A stretch of DNA of 64,000 nucleotides. Origin: Bryum argenteum (Eukaryota; Streptophyta; Bryopsida; Bryales; Bryaceae). Location: contig CM073322.1 in NCBI GenBank assembly GCA_037043015.1, forward strand, positions 23,216,364 through 23,280,363. Direction: 5' to 3'. The notes under the pieces were generated by a model that did no database searches, had not been told where the DNA came from, and was given only the letters and a program-made list of their open reading frames with translations. The position numbers and the translations under genes are program-made. Numbering within the stretch: position 1 is the first letter of the stretch; the number at the start of each line of letters is the position of its first letter. Below are positions 10,395-23,984 of the stretch, piece after piece.

Positions 10395-13300
10395 ATGCCT
10401 CTGGTGAGGTATGAGTTGCGGAACGAGCACAGCTTGGCCAACCCGGAGCTGTTCCGGTCAGCTGCTCGCGATGACCCCGAGGGCCTTCTGGAGGGCGTGG
10501 CCATGGCAGGACTTGTGGGCATCGTTCGTCAGCTTGGGGATCTTGCTGAGTATGTTACATCGCGTCCCTTTCACCTATCAGAACTCACAGATTTTCAGTG
10601 GTACAAGTTGCAGAGAGAATCTCATTGAGCAACAACAAATGCGCGCTTTATGTAGTGGTTCCTTTGACGCTGATATCCGCTTTTGTGCCATGAGTGGAAT
10701 AGGTTTGCAGCCGAAGTGTTTCGTGACCTGCATGAGGAGTTCGTGTCGGTAGGGGGGCGAGCACACGATCTGACGGTACGCGTGCAAACGTTGGCTGCTG
10801 AGCTGCCCGCGGTGGAAAAGAGTTTACTTTCAGAACCAAATCAACTCCGCTTTGCTTACACCAATGGTACGAGATTCTTGCAACTTGGAATGGAACCAGG
10901 GTCTTTCACCATACGAAGGACCTTGAAAGCAACCTTTAGAAACTCTGGGTCTTTGTGCAGAGGTTTTGAGTGATTTAATTCGCCTAGTTTTCAGCTTCTA
11001 TGGGGATCATACGTGCTGGTAGTGTTCGTTGTTGACATGACTGGAAATGCAGGCGCGGATTGGCACGCAAGCATACGGAGTGATCAGAACCATTGCACGT
11101 CTGGTGATTTACCACGCTTTGTCCGCAAGTACTACCAAGAATGCCGAGGACCACCGCGTCTCTTTCTCCTTGATAAGTATGTACCCATACCGAGTGGTCA
11201 AGCTATGTTTCAAGTGGTAGCTTGCATCTAGTCGCTTGGTTACAAGCATAGTTTCTCTCCTCATAGGCACGGGATATGTGACCCTCCTTCTGAATTATCG
11301 GGTGTGGTGTAGATCATCTGTGCTTGGTTGTTACAAAAGACCGATTAGACTCTCTGTATTCTCACCTACACTTGTGCAGGGTCCTCGCTGAACGAGTGCT
11401 TTTGTGCATGTGTGATGTGGAGTTTCTCTTTATTAGTTTAGTATATCAAAATTGGATAGTTAGTGATATCGTGTTCAGTTTCTCCTCATGAAGCTATGAA
11501 GTTTAACGTTGGTTATATCGCGGATGTGCTGGACGCAGGTTCGATGTGGTCGGGGCGGGGGCGTGCTTAAAGAGATACTCAGATCCTTCATTCTTTAAGC
11601 TGGAATGGGCAAGTTCTGAGCTCATGAAGGCTCAACGAGCTCAGCGTGATAAGAAAGCACGGCGGGAAAAGGTTCGTGCCACCTAACAAGACGCAGTTAA
11701 TATTGAATGGTCGTACTTTGTGGAGCTCTTGCCTCTCCTTATCATCCTCACTCTATCCTGATAGTAAATATCAATGCTAGTGATATATTTATAGTTGCAT
11801 GGAGAGAATTTGTAAGCAAACCTTACCTCTGTCTAACATAGTATGCATTTCAGAAGAAGGGCAGGCGACGAAAGACTGGGCTGCCTACTCCTGCGGTGCA
11901 TCAGATTCCAGCCAGGTTTATTTCTACAGCGCTTACGTAGTTCAGTTCTCACTTATTTGTAGATTCAAGGCTCATTGTTCTCTGAACTATATGCAACTCA
12001 TAGTAGCTCACACGTCGCGTTTTCCATCGCTCTGACCCTCGAGTATATTCAAAAACTCAAAAGTGTTTAGGAGCTGAAAGGAGCGATTGCGGACATCTAC
12101 AATCGATCGTTCAGATTTAACGTTGATGCTATTATGTGTTCGAGCAGGGTACGATATGGTTCGGCTGCGTTGGAGGATCTGGATAATCTTTCTCTACTCT
12201 TGGCTCCAACTCTGAAGAACGAGGTTGATTTGTTATCTTCGAACCAAAGCGGACGGAATGGGACTCAGGCACAGAGGGAGTCCAATTCCGCTAAGGGGAG
12301 TGGGTACCCTCCGCTACCTACTGCTGGGTCACCGGCTCGTCAAGCTGAAGGAGGAGCTTCGGAGTCGTTAAAACCCAATGCTGGAGACATTGATGCTAAT
12401 ACATCTAGAATAATTCATGAGCCCAGTGAGAATGAGAAAGCTGCGGAGAGCGTGGGAGGAAAATTGTCCCAGCTAATCGATATGGAGGACCATGTTGCTA
12501 ATCCTGCTGTTGAACCTCTTCCTCGGGATGTGGACAAGATGTCCAGACGTGCAGATGAGTTGCCATTTTCAGATCCCAATGTTGTGATCGATAGGACAAA
12601 CCAGGTAGCTGGAGAGGGTCTTGAAGCAGCAGCCGTGGCGAGGGCTTTTGGACGAAAACCAGAAGGAGATGCATTGCATGCCGGAGGGGAAGTACCAAAG
12701 CTTGGTAATGGTACTGTTTCTCAGAGCAAATTGCGGACTGTCTTTACGAAGACGAGCAGCGAAAATTATCCCAAAGAGGACGTCACAACGAGTGAATACA
12801 GAACACCATCCAGCATTGTCGCTGATAATGCAGGTCCGCAAGAGGATCCGTCAAGGACTAGTTCAGAAGATGTCCGGGGTCCAGGGCAGTTGTTCGGAAA
12901 AGCTGTGCGGAAAAACTCTGTCGATTCCAAGGAGGCACATGTTATTGCAGCTAGATTTCCAAGGCAGGGCTCGGGGAAGCTCAGCAGAGGTTCGAGTGAC
13001 TTGGGTAATGCATCAGGTAGAGATTCAGCTGAGCGTCATATAGGCAATGGATCTCAGAGACGGTCATTAGAAAAGCACAAGAATCCTGCAGACGGTGGCT
13101 ATGGTGTAGATAGGCTGCCAGAGCACAACGCTGCTGCCGGTGATGGTCGAGTTTCTGCTCCTGCTTACAAGAGTGATAGGTCGGTGTCGTCAGCTTCAGT
13201 TAGTGGCGACGCTGGGTTTCAAGATGGGCGGCGTCCATTGAGAAGTGAGTTCATCACGAGCAACGCGGTCGACAGTAGTGAAGTATCAAGGAATATGAAG

Positions 13301-16300
13301 GAGAGAGTGAACAGTCCACCCCGCCTTCCACCCGTTCGAATTGAGGAGATACTTGAGCACACTTCGGTGTCGTCAGGTTTTGCGGGTGACGACGCTGGCT
13401 TTCACGATTTTCGACCTTCGAGAGGTGAGTTCATTACGAGCAACGCGGTCGACACTAGTGAGATATCAAGAAATATGGAGGGGACAATAAACAGTGCTCC
13501 TCGGCTTCCTCCCATTCGAATCGAGGAGATACCTGTGCAGAGGGCAGAGCCACCCTTGATATCATCGCAATGCTCTTCTCCAGGACCTGATGATATTCGG
13601 CCGAGTATGTCGATGCTATCAAGAATGTCATATTCCAGTGAACTATTGGGGATCTCCAGCGCGTCGGATCCGGACTCTCCACTTTCACTGGATTCGCCTC
13701 CCTTCAACCCGCGTTATTCTCCACCCGGGTCGCCATCCAGAGTCCTCGGAGGGATGGCCGAATCGCCTACCGGAATGTACATGGGCTCGTATTCACCAGT
13801 GGCCGAACCTTCTAATTACAGAAATTCCCGGTCGGAGATCCCTATCCTTTCCCTTTCCCCAAGATCATCACCAACGTGGGCAGATCGAGGAGATTTTGGC
13901 AGTGCTCCTGACCGGCCTCCACCTCCTCGTCCTACGGTGATTTCCATGGTTGAAAGTAGGGGTCAGGATGAGAGTACGCAGGAGGTCAGATCTTTAGATT
14001 CTCAACCCTCTTCCTCTACTTCTCCGTCGTTAGATCTTCCGACAAGTTCGAAAGCGGATGGCTTCCCTTCCGGTTCAAATGACAAACCTGGTCATATTGC
14101 CAGTTCTCAGAACACTGCAGTAGTGCATGCACAGCCTGCGGGCGGGAGTGGTGACTACCTTAAACGAGTGGCTCATTTGGAGGCACCTCGTGAACATAGT
14201 GAAGGAATGCGATCTCCAGATGCAAATTCGGAAGCAGAAGGTTCCTTTCGAAGTGCCGCATCAAGTCCTGGTATGAGAGGTCCATTGAGGTCATCTATGC
14301 CGTCTTCATTTGATAATTTAGATTCAGATACTACACAGCCTTCATCGACAGGTCTCGTTGACTTGGGCCCTGCAGAATCGCATAGCGTGGATGTTCCCTT
14401 GGAAGAAACCACGCTACGTATTGGCGATTCACCCCCGATCCCAGTTGGAGAGGATGGAGCGTTTAGTCCTTTTGAACCCCGTGTAGGTAGTGCAGCTGAT
14501 GCTTCCAGTAATGCAGTACCTGTACATCATGCACCAAGCTCTTCTGGACAAGGCATGAATGGTGGAGTATATAGCATGTTCGCGGAAGGCGAAGAAAGCG
14601 AGCCTTCAAGTCCTTCCGGGAGTGTAATCATAAAAGACACTCCAAGTCGGGGAAGCCGTAGCTCAGACGATTCTGAGAATGAAGCCGAGGCCCATGACTA
14701 TTATGCTTCCCACGGCCCCGTGTCACCTCGTTCAGTTGCGCATGCATTGGAGGATGTGATAAACCGCAGGAGAACGGGCAGCGGTGATTTGAGTGTACAC
14801 GAGGATCTCATTGACGAGGCTTCTGAGGGTGCGCAAACGAATGCTGCAAGTACACAGGAGGGTGGGGTCGTGAACTCAATAGCGGAGCATGTGGTGCAAG
14901 CTGCGTGTATTGCTCCAGAGGAGCGTGTGGAAGCCTTTGTATCACAGACTTCAACTGAGCTTGACAATCCTCAGGAGGTGAGCGGTCTAGACAGCACTTC
15001 CTACAATTGAAGTCCGGTCCTTAGTTCAGGTTAGACGTTAAGGGACTTCGAGAATCAAGTCTGTCTTCATGGCTGTAAGGACCAGCTTCTTTCCTGCTTC
15101 ATCTATAATTTAGCCAACCGCGTGCTATGTTCACCAGATGTCACATCGGCTCCCCTTTGAGAGTCGGCTTGTCTCGTTGTCAAGGTGGTCCGGTAATAAG
15201 TTCATGATTATCTGTGTTTTTGCAGGCAATGCCGTCGCAGGATCCCTCGAGCGCGCTTGATAGCATAGGAGCAACCACTCTTAGAGCCATTGTAGTAAAT
15301 ACAGCAGACGTCCAATCCCAGAAGAGGTCTGCATCGAACTCTCCACCGGATACTCCGCCCGGGAAGGCGTGTATTGCAGGGGAAGATGAGGCTTCGACAT
15401 TGCAGTGGGAAGGAACGTCTCGACCCGAGTCGCCATACGGAAGCGAAAGCAGAGTAGCACCTGCGTCATCGGGGACTTCGATGACAAATTCGCCCCCAAC
15501 TTCTCCACCCAAGTTGTTGGAGCATGCAAGGTGGCGGGCACGACCTAATCCTGCTTCGGCTGAACAGGACTTCTCACTTCTGCCTAATCTTGGGTCTGAG
15601 ACGGGCTCTCCACCGTATTCACCTCCTCCAGCGTCAGACTTGGAGTTTCCACGTCAATGGGACGAAGTCTCGGAGTCCAGTACGAGCTCAGAGTCTAGTA
15701 CGAGCTCAGAATCTACAGAACGGAGGCGCGAGGAAGATGACAATGTGGACGTGTACCGTTTGCCAGACTCACCTGCTCCTCCAGAGTCACCAATGATGTC
15801 GGAAGAGGGTGATAGTTTGTCAAAACGAGCACCTGATGAAGATGATGATGATGGTGCGGCCCTCGAGGAAGTTGAGATGGCAGAGACAGCCACAGGCAGA
15901 ACTGATGCTGAGCTGCCCTCGGCGAAGCCATTGCAAGCTCTCCCATCTGCACTGCAAGTCTCGGATGATGCCCTTCCAGCCAGTAAGGTGCAGTACTCAA
16001 GACCAGACTTAGAGGTGGAGCATAGCCAACAGTCACCTCTTGAGAATGAGTGGAATCATGAAGAGACTCCGCCCCCTGCTGGAGCACCAGAGCCCACAGA
16101 TCCTCCTGCAGATGCGTTAGGATCCACCACCGCCCAGAAGAACTGGAGTGTGGTAAGGGTAAGCATCATCTAAACTTGGTAGTAGGACCTCTTGGTGAGA
16201 GTTAAGCCGTTTCAACAAGACGTATGAATGTTGTGATTCCGTGTAGCGTTATCAGATTGAGTGGTGGCATGCAGTCCATCCTGACGCACTGATGTGTGGG

Positions 16301-16673
16301 TTGCAGATGAAAGCGATGTCAGTTCAGGAGGTAGATGTAGGACATTCACCATTTCAAGGTGGACAATCCGAAGCGACTCAGGGGGCCGAGGGGAAAGAGA
16401 CAATGGTTCGACCTGCCTCGATGATCAACGTGGCCGCTATTCTGGAGAAAGCCAATGCTATTCGACAGGTAGAGCTCCAGCACCTGCGATTTGGAATGTG
16501 CTATGCAAAACCGTTCTCTTCTGCGTTTGTTTCTGATGATGCCTTAAATCTTTTCTGCTGTGCACACAACCGTATTGTAGAGAAGGAAGGATGATTCTGA
16601 CACTTGTTTTTGAGTGTAGGCATTCGTTGGGAGTGATGATGAAAGCGACGATGAGGATGAGTGGAATGCTTGA
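10395..16673 (+). CDS. SCAR: SCAR/WAVE family protein, copy 1 (Arp2/3 activator)
   Basis: Nine exons by consensus GT-AG sites and phase: 10395-10549, 10703-10866, 11053-11176, 11539-11671, 11854-11915, 12148-14977, 15226-16152, 16307-16468, 16620-16673; 4611 nt, 1536 codons plus stop. The N-terminal SCAR homology domain (residues 1 to about 190) begins [20 protein letters not shown] and includes [22 protein letters not shown] and [13 protein letters not shown] basic stretch ([18 protein letters not shown]) follows. A long Ser/Pro-rich disordered region makes up most of the protein, as in plant SCARs. The C-terminus has a WH2 motif ([16 protein letters not shown]) and an acidic tail with the conserved Trp ([12 protein letters not shown]). 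SCAR acts in the WAVE complex at the membrane to nucleate branched actin through Arp2/3. Exon 6 contains a 60-codon internal duplication absent from copy 2. Confidence 0.95.
13200..13555 (+). repeat. In-frame 180-bp duplication inside SCAR copy 1 exon 6
   Basis: The word GTGAGTTCATCACGAGCAAC at 13245 recurs with one change at 13425, so the period is 180 bp (60 codons). Both units encode a DAGF...[14 protein letters not shown]...PRLPP.RIEEI segment. SCAR copy 2 has one such segment only. This accounts for most of the 213-nt difference in length between the two exons 6. Confidence 0.85.
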
Positions 16674-18032
16674 CCTCATTTGGGACATGTTTTTGGTTGC
16701 AATGCGAGAATGGAAGGGTTTTGTAGAGATTGCTTGGAAATTGAAATCGTGTTAGACATTTCTAACTGTAAAAATTTGTTGTAAACTTGAACATCATTAT
16801 CTGTAGAATCGAGAAAAGGTCCAATTGGACGAATATGTTGTACACTTGATTGTCATCATTTTTAAACAATGAGAAGGGATCTTTCCCTCTATCTCTGAAA
16901 GGTGTCCTTTTTCACAATACACTTGTATACAGCAAATGCTCTTTGCAGTATTGTTCTCTTATGGGCACTTTAGCAACTAGTCTCTTGTTTAATTTGGTTT
17001 GGGCTGATTTTATATCATATTTAATTATACTTAAATAGAGAATACCATCGTTTTCTAGTGAACTTTTGATAATGTTTAGTTGAGTGCATGCTGTAAAAAA
17101 AAAAAAAAATCCACTCGTGATTGAAATTTGATTCGAGCAAAAATGCACTTATAGAATTTTTTTTGAATGATTTCAAATCTTCTTTCGTTTCTTGTTTTAT
17201 GATTCACAAACAGTTCTCTTATGGGTACAGACTCGAGCACCATAATAATTCGAAATATAAGCAGAAAGTTTACAACTTTGCCTCATTTAAAGAGAAGGTA
17301 GTGCAAGAAGCATGGGTTTTGAACCAATGTTGAAGTACTCTCTGAGCTTCACTCGATGGACTTGCTGAGTTCAATGAATGCAATTTCTCTTTTACAGGAT
17401 AACTTTATCGATGAACATTTCCAAGTACGATAATTAGTGTGCATATATTAAGTTCTGAAGTGTTTGGATTATGTTATTGCATCTTATAATTATATCAAAA
17501 TTTAGAAGCAATGGATTGGTATTGATTTTCAACTTACAAAATCTAGAATGAACCTTTCATCAAAATTGAGCTCATGTATCTCAAGAACAACCTTGTAAGC
17601 TCATTCCAAATATGCATGTTGAGATGAACATCCAAATTGAAGCAAAAACTGGCAATACTTGATGGAAGATAGTGAAAGAAGTATTTGTAAACATTTTCAC
17701 TGATACATGTATACATTCATTTATGTTGACCATGTGGATGTACTCCATTGTGGATCCAATGCACGGTTTTCAAAAGTTCCTGAAAGTGAGTGGAAATTGA
17801 CCCCTTAAGCGAAATTCGGAAATCATGGTCAGGGTACTGTACAGTAACGAGAGTTTTTCTCATATTCTACAAAAGATGACAATCGAGTGTACAACGTATC
17901 TTTACAAATGGAAACGTCTACTACGGTTCCATATTCCCAAAGATGCCGAGAAATCTCCACAAACACCACCATCTGGCATCTTGCCCAAAAGAATACACTG
18001 TAGGCAAAAAATGAATGCCACCAATATGCATG
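16674..18032. other. Spacer between the two converging SCAR genes
   Basis: This 1.36-kb AT-rich spacer between the two stop codons should hold both 3' UTRs. It includes a run of about 14 A at 17095-17109. I see no coding sequence, no terminal repeats and no clear homology between its halves, so it is the loop of the inverted duplication. Confidence 0.6.
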
Positions 18033-21000
18033 TTACGAATCATTCCACTCATCCTCATCGCTCTCATCGTCGCTCCCAACGAAAGCCTACAATCCCATTA
18101 AAAAAAAACGAGTGTCAGAAGTATCTTCAGTTGCAAAATCAACGAAAATTACTAAACAATGGTGTGCACTGCACAACAAGCTTGAGGTGTCAGCACTTCT
18201 ACTTTTCAGAAACAAACTCAAGAACGGTTTTGCATGGCACATTCCAAATCGCAGGTGCTGGAGCTCTACCTGTCGTATAGCATTGGCTTTCTCCAGAATA
18301 GCAGCCACGTTGATCATCGAGGCAGGTCGGACCATTGTCTCTTTCCCCTCGACCTCCTCAACCGCTTCGGATGGTTCACTTTCAAGTGGTGATTGTCGTT
18401 CATTTAAATCCTGAATTGACATCGCAACCCACACATCAATATGTCACGATTCACTGCAAGGCATCACTCAAGGCCCGCAATCTGACACCGATAAAACGAA
18501 ACACGAGATACAGAAGTTGATACTACTTGTTGGAAACTCCAACCACAGCTCACACTATGAGGTGCCAGCAACTGATGCTTACCACATTCCAGTCCTGCTG
18601 CGTACTGGCAACTCCCAACGCCTTTTGAGGAGTATCTGTAAATTCTGGTGCTGAGACAGGCGGCGGTGTCTCATGCGCACTATATTTCTCATCGAGATTT
18701 CCTTCATTTTCAAGAGTTAACTCTTGGCTATGCTCCACCTCTACGTCTGGTCTTGAATACTGAAAGGTGGAAGGAACCTCACTGGCTGGAAGGACATCAT
18801 CTGACACTTGCGGTCCAGATGACAGAGCTTCCGATGACTTCTTCAAGGGCAGTTGATGATCAGCTCTTCCTGAGCCTGATTCTGCCACCTCAACTTCCTC
18901 GAGGGCCGCGCCATCATCATCTTCATCAGATGCTCGTCTTAGCACACTATCACCCTCTTCCGACCTCATTGGTGACTCTGGCGAAGCAGGTGAGTATGGC
19001 AAAGGGTACACTTCCACATCGCCATCTTCCTTTCGGCTCCGATCTGAGCTCATACTAACCTCCGAGACTTCGTCCCACGGACGTGGAGACTCCAAGTCCG
19101 ACGCTGGAGGAGGTGAATACGGTGGAGAGCTTGTCTCAGTATGGCACACAAGATTAGGCGGGAGTGAGAAGTCCTGTTCGGCCGCTCGTCCCCGCCACCT
19201 CAATGAACTCGCATGCTCCAACACCTTGGGTGGAGAAGTTGGGGGCGAATTTGTTGCAGAAGTGCTGCTCGAAGACGCGGGTGCTACTCTGCTTCCGCTT
19301 TCGTATGGTGACTCGGGTCGAGACGTCCCTTCCAATTGCAAAGTCGAGGCCTCATCTTCTCCTTCAATAAATGCCTTCCCCGGAGGAGTACCCGGTGGAG
19401 AGTTCGATGCAGACCTCTTATGAGATTCGACATCTGCTGTGCTTACTGAAATGGCTCTGAGAGAGATTGCGTCTATCCTATCAAGCGCGCTCGTGGGATC
19501 CTGAGACGAATTTGTCTGCACCAAGAAGAAAATCATGAGCCTACTAACTCAACACCTTGAGGTTAGAGAAGCAAGAAGTATACGAGAAAGGCTGCGTGCA
19601 AAGCTTAGATCAATCTCTTGCATCCAAAACCTGGCTTACCTCCTGCGGAATGTCAAGCTCAGTTGAAGTCTGGGATACGAAGGCTTCCACACGCTCCTCT
19701 GGAGCAATACACGCAGCTTGCACCACATGCTCCGCTATTGAGTTCACGACCCCACCCTCCTGTGTACTTGCAGCATTCGTTGGCGCACTCTCAGAAGCCT
19801 CGTCAATGAGATCCTCGTGTACACTCAAATCACCGCTGCCTGTACTCCTGCGGTTTATCACATCCTCCAATGCATGCGCAACTGAACGAGGTGACACGGG
19901 GCCGTGGGAAGCATAATAGTCATGGGCCTCGGCTTCATTCTCAGAATCGTCTGAGCTACGGCTTCCCCGACTTGGAGTGTCTTTTATGATTACACTCCCG
20001 GAAGGACTTGAAGGCTCGCTTTCTTCGCCTTCCGCGAACATGCTATATACTCCACCATTCATGCCTTGTCCAGAAGAGCTTGGTGCATGATGTACAGGTA
20101 CTGCATTACTGGAAGCATCAGCTGCACTACCTACACGGGGTTCAAAAGGACTAAACGCTCCATCCTCTCCAACTGGGATCGGGGGTGAATCGCCAATACG
20201 TAGCGTGGTTTCTTCCAAGGGAACATCCACGCTATGCGATTCTGCAGGGCCCAAGTCAACGAGACCTGTCGATGAAGGCTGTGTAGTATCTGAATCTAAG
20301 TTATCAAATGAAGACGGCATGGATAACCTCGATGGCCCTCTCATACCAGGACTTGATGCGGCACTTCTAAATGAACCTTCTGCTTCCGAATTTGCATCTG
20401 GGGATCGCATTCCTTCACTATGTTCACGAGGTGCCTCCAAATGAGCCACTCGTTCAAGGTAGTCACCATTCTTGCCCGCAGGCTCTGCATGCACTTCTGC
20501 AGTGTCCTGAGAACTGACAACATGACCACGTTCTTCATTTAACGAAGAAGGATCGCCATCCGCCCTCGAACCTGTCGGAGGACTTATCGACGGAGAAGTC
20601 GAATGAGAGGGTTGAGAGTCCACTGATCTAGGCTCCTGCCTACTCTCATCCTGACCCCTACTTTCAGCCATGGAAATCACCGCAGGACGAGGAGGTGGAG
20701 GCCGCACAGGAGCACTGCTAGAATCTCCTTGATCTGCCCACGATGGTGACTCCAGTCCTGATCTGGGCGATAGGGAGAGGACAGGGATCTCCGACCGAGA
20801 ATTTCTATAACCAAAAGGTTCGGCCACTGGTGAATATGAGCCCATGTACGTTCCCGGGGGCGATTCGGCCATCCCGCCGGAGAATCTGGATGGCGACCCT
20901 GGTGGAGAATAGAGTGCATTGAAGGGAGGCGAGTTCGGTGAAACTGGAGAGTCCGGTTCCGACTCGCTGGAGATCCCCAAAAGTTCACTGGAATATGACA

Positions 21001-23984
21001 TTCTTGACAGCATTGACACACTCGGCCGAATATCATCAGGTCCTGGAGAAGAGCATTGCGATAATATCAGCGGTGGCTCTTCCCTTTGCACCCGTATCTC
21101 CTCGATTCGAATGGGTGGAAGGCGGGGAGGACTGTTTGTTCTCTCCTGCATATTCCCTAAGGCTTCACTGGTGCCGACCGCGCTGCTCGTAATGTGCTCA
21201 CGCCCATCTTGAAAGCCAGGCTCGCCACCAGCTGAACTTGACGACAGCGACCTTTCACTCTTACCAACAGGAGTGGGAACGTGACCAGAGGCTTTACTTG
21301 TGTAGTGCTCTGGCTGCCTATCTACACCCTGACCACCGTCTGTAGGGCTCCTGTGCTTTGCTATGGACTGTCTCTGAGATCCATTCCCTAAATGATGCTC
21401 AGCTGAATCTCTGCCTACTGCATTACCTAAGTCACTCGTACCTCTGCTGAGCTTCCCCGAACCCTGCCTTGGAAATCTAGCTGCAATAACATGTGCCTCC
21501 TTGGCATCAACGGAGTTTTTCCGCACAGCTTTTCCGAACAACTGTCCTGGACCCCGGACACCTCCTGTATTAGTGCTTGACAGATCCTCTTGCGGACCTG
21601 CATCACCCGCGACAGTCCTGGATGATGTTCTGGATTCACTGGGTATTACATATTCTTTAGGTTGATCTTCGTTGCTCGTCTTCGAAAAGACATTACGCAA
21701 TCTGCTTTGAGAGACACTACCATTACCGAGCTTTGGTACTTCCCCTCCAGCATGCAATGCATCTCCTTCTGGTTTTCGTCCAAAAGCCCTCGCCACGGCT
21801 GCTGCTTCAAAATCCTCTGCAGCTACCTGCTTAGTCCTGTCGGCCACAACATTCGAACCTGATAATGGCAACTCAGCTGCATGTCTGGGCATCTTATCCA
21901 TATCCCGAGAAACTGGTCCAACAGCAGGCGTAGCAACATGGTCCTCCATATCGGTAACCTCGGCTACTTTTCGATATATTCTAGGTGAGTTAGCTTCAAT
22001 CTCTTTAGCATTGAGTTTTAACGACTCCGAAGCTCCACTTTCAGCTTCAGGAGCCGGTGACACAGCAGTAGGTTGCGGAGGATATCCACTCTCCTTGTTT
22101 TGAGGACCCAGATTGGACTTCCTCTGGGTTTGAGTTCCACGTTCATCCCTTCCGCTTTGATTCGAAGATGACAAATCAACCTCGTTCTTCAGAGTTGGAG
22201 CCAAGAGTTGAGATAGAGTATCCAGATCCTCCAATGTAGCCGAACCATATCGAACCCTGCTCGGAGACAAGATGATTAAACTCAAAGTTTTAATGAACAG
22301 ATTCCACCAGTTGTGAATGTACGCAATCGCTCCTTCCACTTCCAACATAACACATCTAAATTGTCGGATATACTCGCGGGTCACGCAATGGCTACTTTTA
22401 AGTTACGTATCATTCGGAGAACAATGAGCTGTATATATAAGTGAATAATATTTGACTTTAACAATCAAAGCGTTGTGGAAACAAACCTGGCTGGAATCTG
22501 ATGTATCGCAGGAGTAGGCAGCCCAGTCTTTCGTCGCCTGCCCTTCTTCTGAAATGCATACTAAGTTAGAAGCAGGTGAGGAATGCTCACAAATCCTCTC
22601 CATGCAACTATAAATATATTACTAGCATTGATATTACTATCAGGATAGAGTGAGGATAATAAGGAGAGGCAAGAGCTCCACAAAGTAAGAGCATTCAATT
22701 CAAACTGCGTCTTGTTAGGTGGCACGGACCTTTTCCCGCCGTGCTTTCTTATCACGCTGAGCTCGTTGGGCCTTCATGAGCTCGGAACTGGCCCATTCCA
22801 GCTTGAAGAACGAAGGATCTGAGTATCTTTTTAAGCACGCCCCTGCCCCTACCACATCGTACCTGTGTCCAGCACATCAGCGAAATGACAAATGTAGAAC
22901 ACCACGAGGAGATACTGAACACATTAACTTTCCTACTACATATCAGGATTTGGACCAGTTAACTGATAAAGACACGATGCACGTGATACAAAGACAAAAC
23001 ACCCGTCAACGAAGAACCTGCACAAGTGTAAGTGCGAGTATTTGAAGTCTAATTGCTACCGTAACAACTGAGTAGAATTGTTCTACACCACACCTGATAA
23101 ACAATTATCTCGTGACTGAATAGGAGTAACTATCCCTGTAATCCATTCCACTAAGTGCAAGGTACCACTAGAAACATAGCTTGACCACTCGGTTTGGGTA
23201 CATACTTATCAAGTAGAAAGAGACGCGGTGGTCCTCGGCATTCTTGGTAGTACTTGCGGACAAAGCGTGGTAAATCACCAGACGTGCAATGGTTCTGATC
23301 ACTCCGTATGCTTGCGTGCCAATCCGCGCCTGCATTTCCAGTCATGTCAACAACGAACACTACCAGCATGTACAATCCCCATAGAAGCTGAGAACTACGT
23401 GAACCGAATCACTCAAAACCTCTGCACGGTTTCTGAAGGTTGCTTTCAAGGCCCTTCGCATGGTATAAGACCCTGATTCCATTTCAGCCTTCAAGTTGCA
23501 AGAATCTCGTACCATTGGTATAAGCAAAGCGGAGTTGATTTGGTTCTGAAAGTAAACTCTTTTCCACCGCGGGCAGCTCAGCTTCCAACGTTCGCACTCG
23601 CACCGTCAGATCGTGTGCTCGCCCCCCTACCGACACGAACTCCTCATGCAGGTCACGAAACACTTCGGCTGCGAACCTATTCCACTCACGACACAAAAGC
23701 GGATATCAGCGTCAAAGGAACCACTACATAAAGCGCGCATTTGTCGTTGCTCAATGAGGTTCTCTCTACAACTTGTACCACTGAAAATCTGTGAGTTCTG
23801 ATAGGTGAAAGGGACGCGATGTAACATACTCAGCAAGATCCCCAAGCTGACGAACGATGCCCACAAGTCCTGCCATGGCCACGCCCTCCAGAAGGCCCTC
23901 GGGATCATCGCGAGCAGCTGACCGGAACAGCTCCGGGTTGGCCAAGCTGTGCTCGCTCCGCAGCTCATACCTCACCAGAGGCAT
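18033..23984 (-). CDS. SCAR: SCAR/WAVE family protein, copy 2 (Arp2/3 activator)
   Basis: Nine exons on the minus strand: 23984-23830, 23676-23513, 23329-23206, 22862-22730, 22548-22487, 22256-19640, 19515-18583, 18410-18270, 18086-18033; 4383 nt, 1460 codons plus stop. The first five exons have exactly the same lengths as in copy 1. The SCAR homology domain, basic stretch, Ser/Pro-rich middle, WH2 motif ([16 protein letters not shown]) and acidic tail ([12 protein letters not shown]) are all present. The acceptor used for the WH2 exon in copy 1 (TTGCAG, then ATGAAAGCG) has been removed by a short deletion; an AG 12 bases downstream, in phase, would serve instead. The last 330 codons of exon 6 show a region almost identical to copy 1 while the middle of that exon is clearly diverged. 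No disabling change is seen. Confidence 0.93.

Larger units (their letters stand above)
930..16673 (+). repeat. Left arm of a large inverted duplication carrying SCAR copy 1
   Basis: Sequence from about 934 onward reappears in inverse orientation in the right half of the window. By eye, 941-975 matches 29640-29680, 1060-1110 matches 29510-29570, 1290-1440 matches 28990-29100, 9340-9570 matches 24840-25020, and the SCAR gene with its leader matches throughout. Collinearity is broken by insertions unique to this arm: the hAT at 2106-5891, the foldback element at 6171-7105 and the AT-rich stretch up to about 9190. The outer limits are approximate because they were found by reading, not by alignment. 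Confidence 0.75.

Noticed and set aside
12498-15541. Several open frames antisense to or overlapping SCAR exons 6 and 7
   Set aside because: They are shadows of the long Ser/Pro-rich exons; the same shadows recur in the mirror copy.
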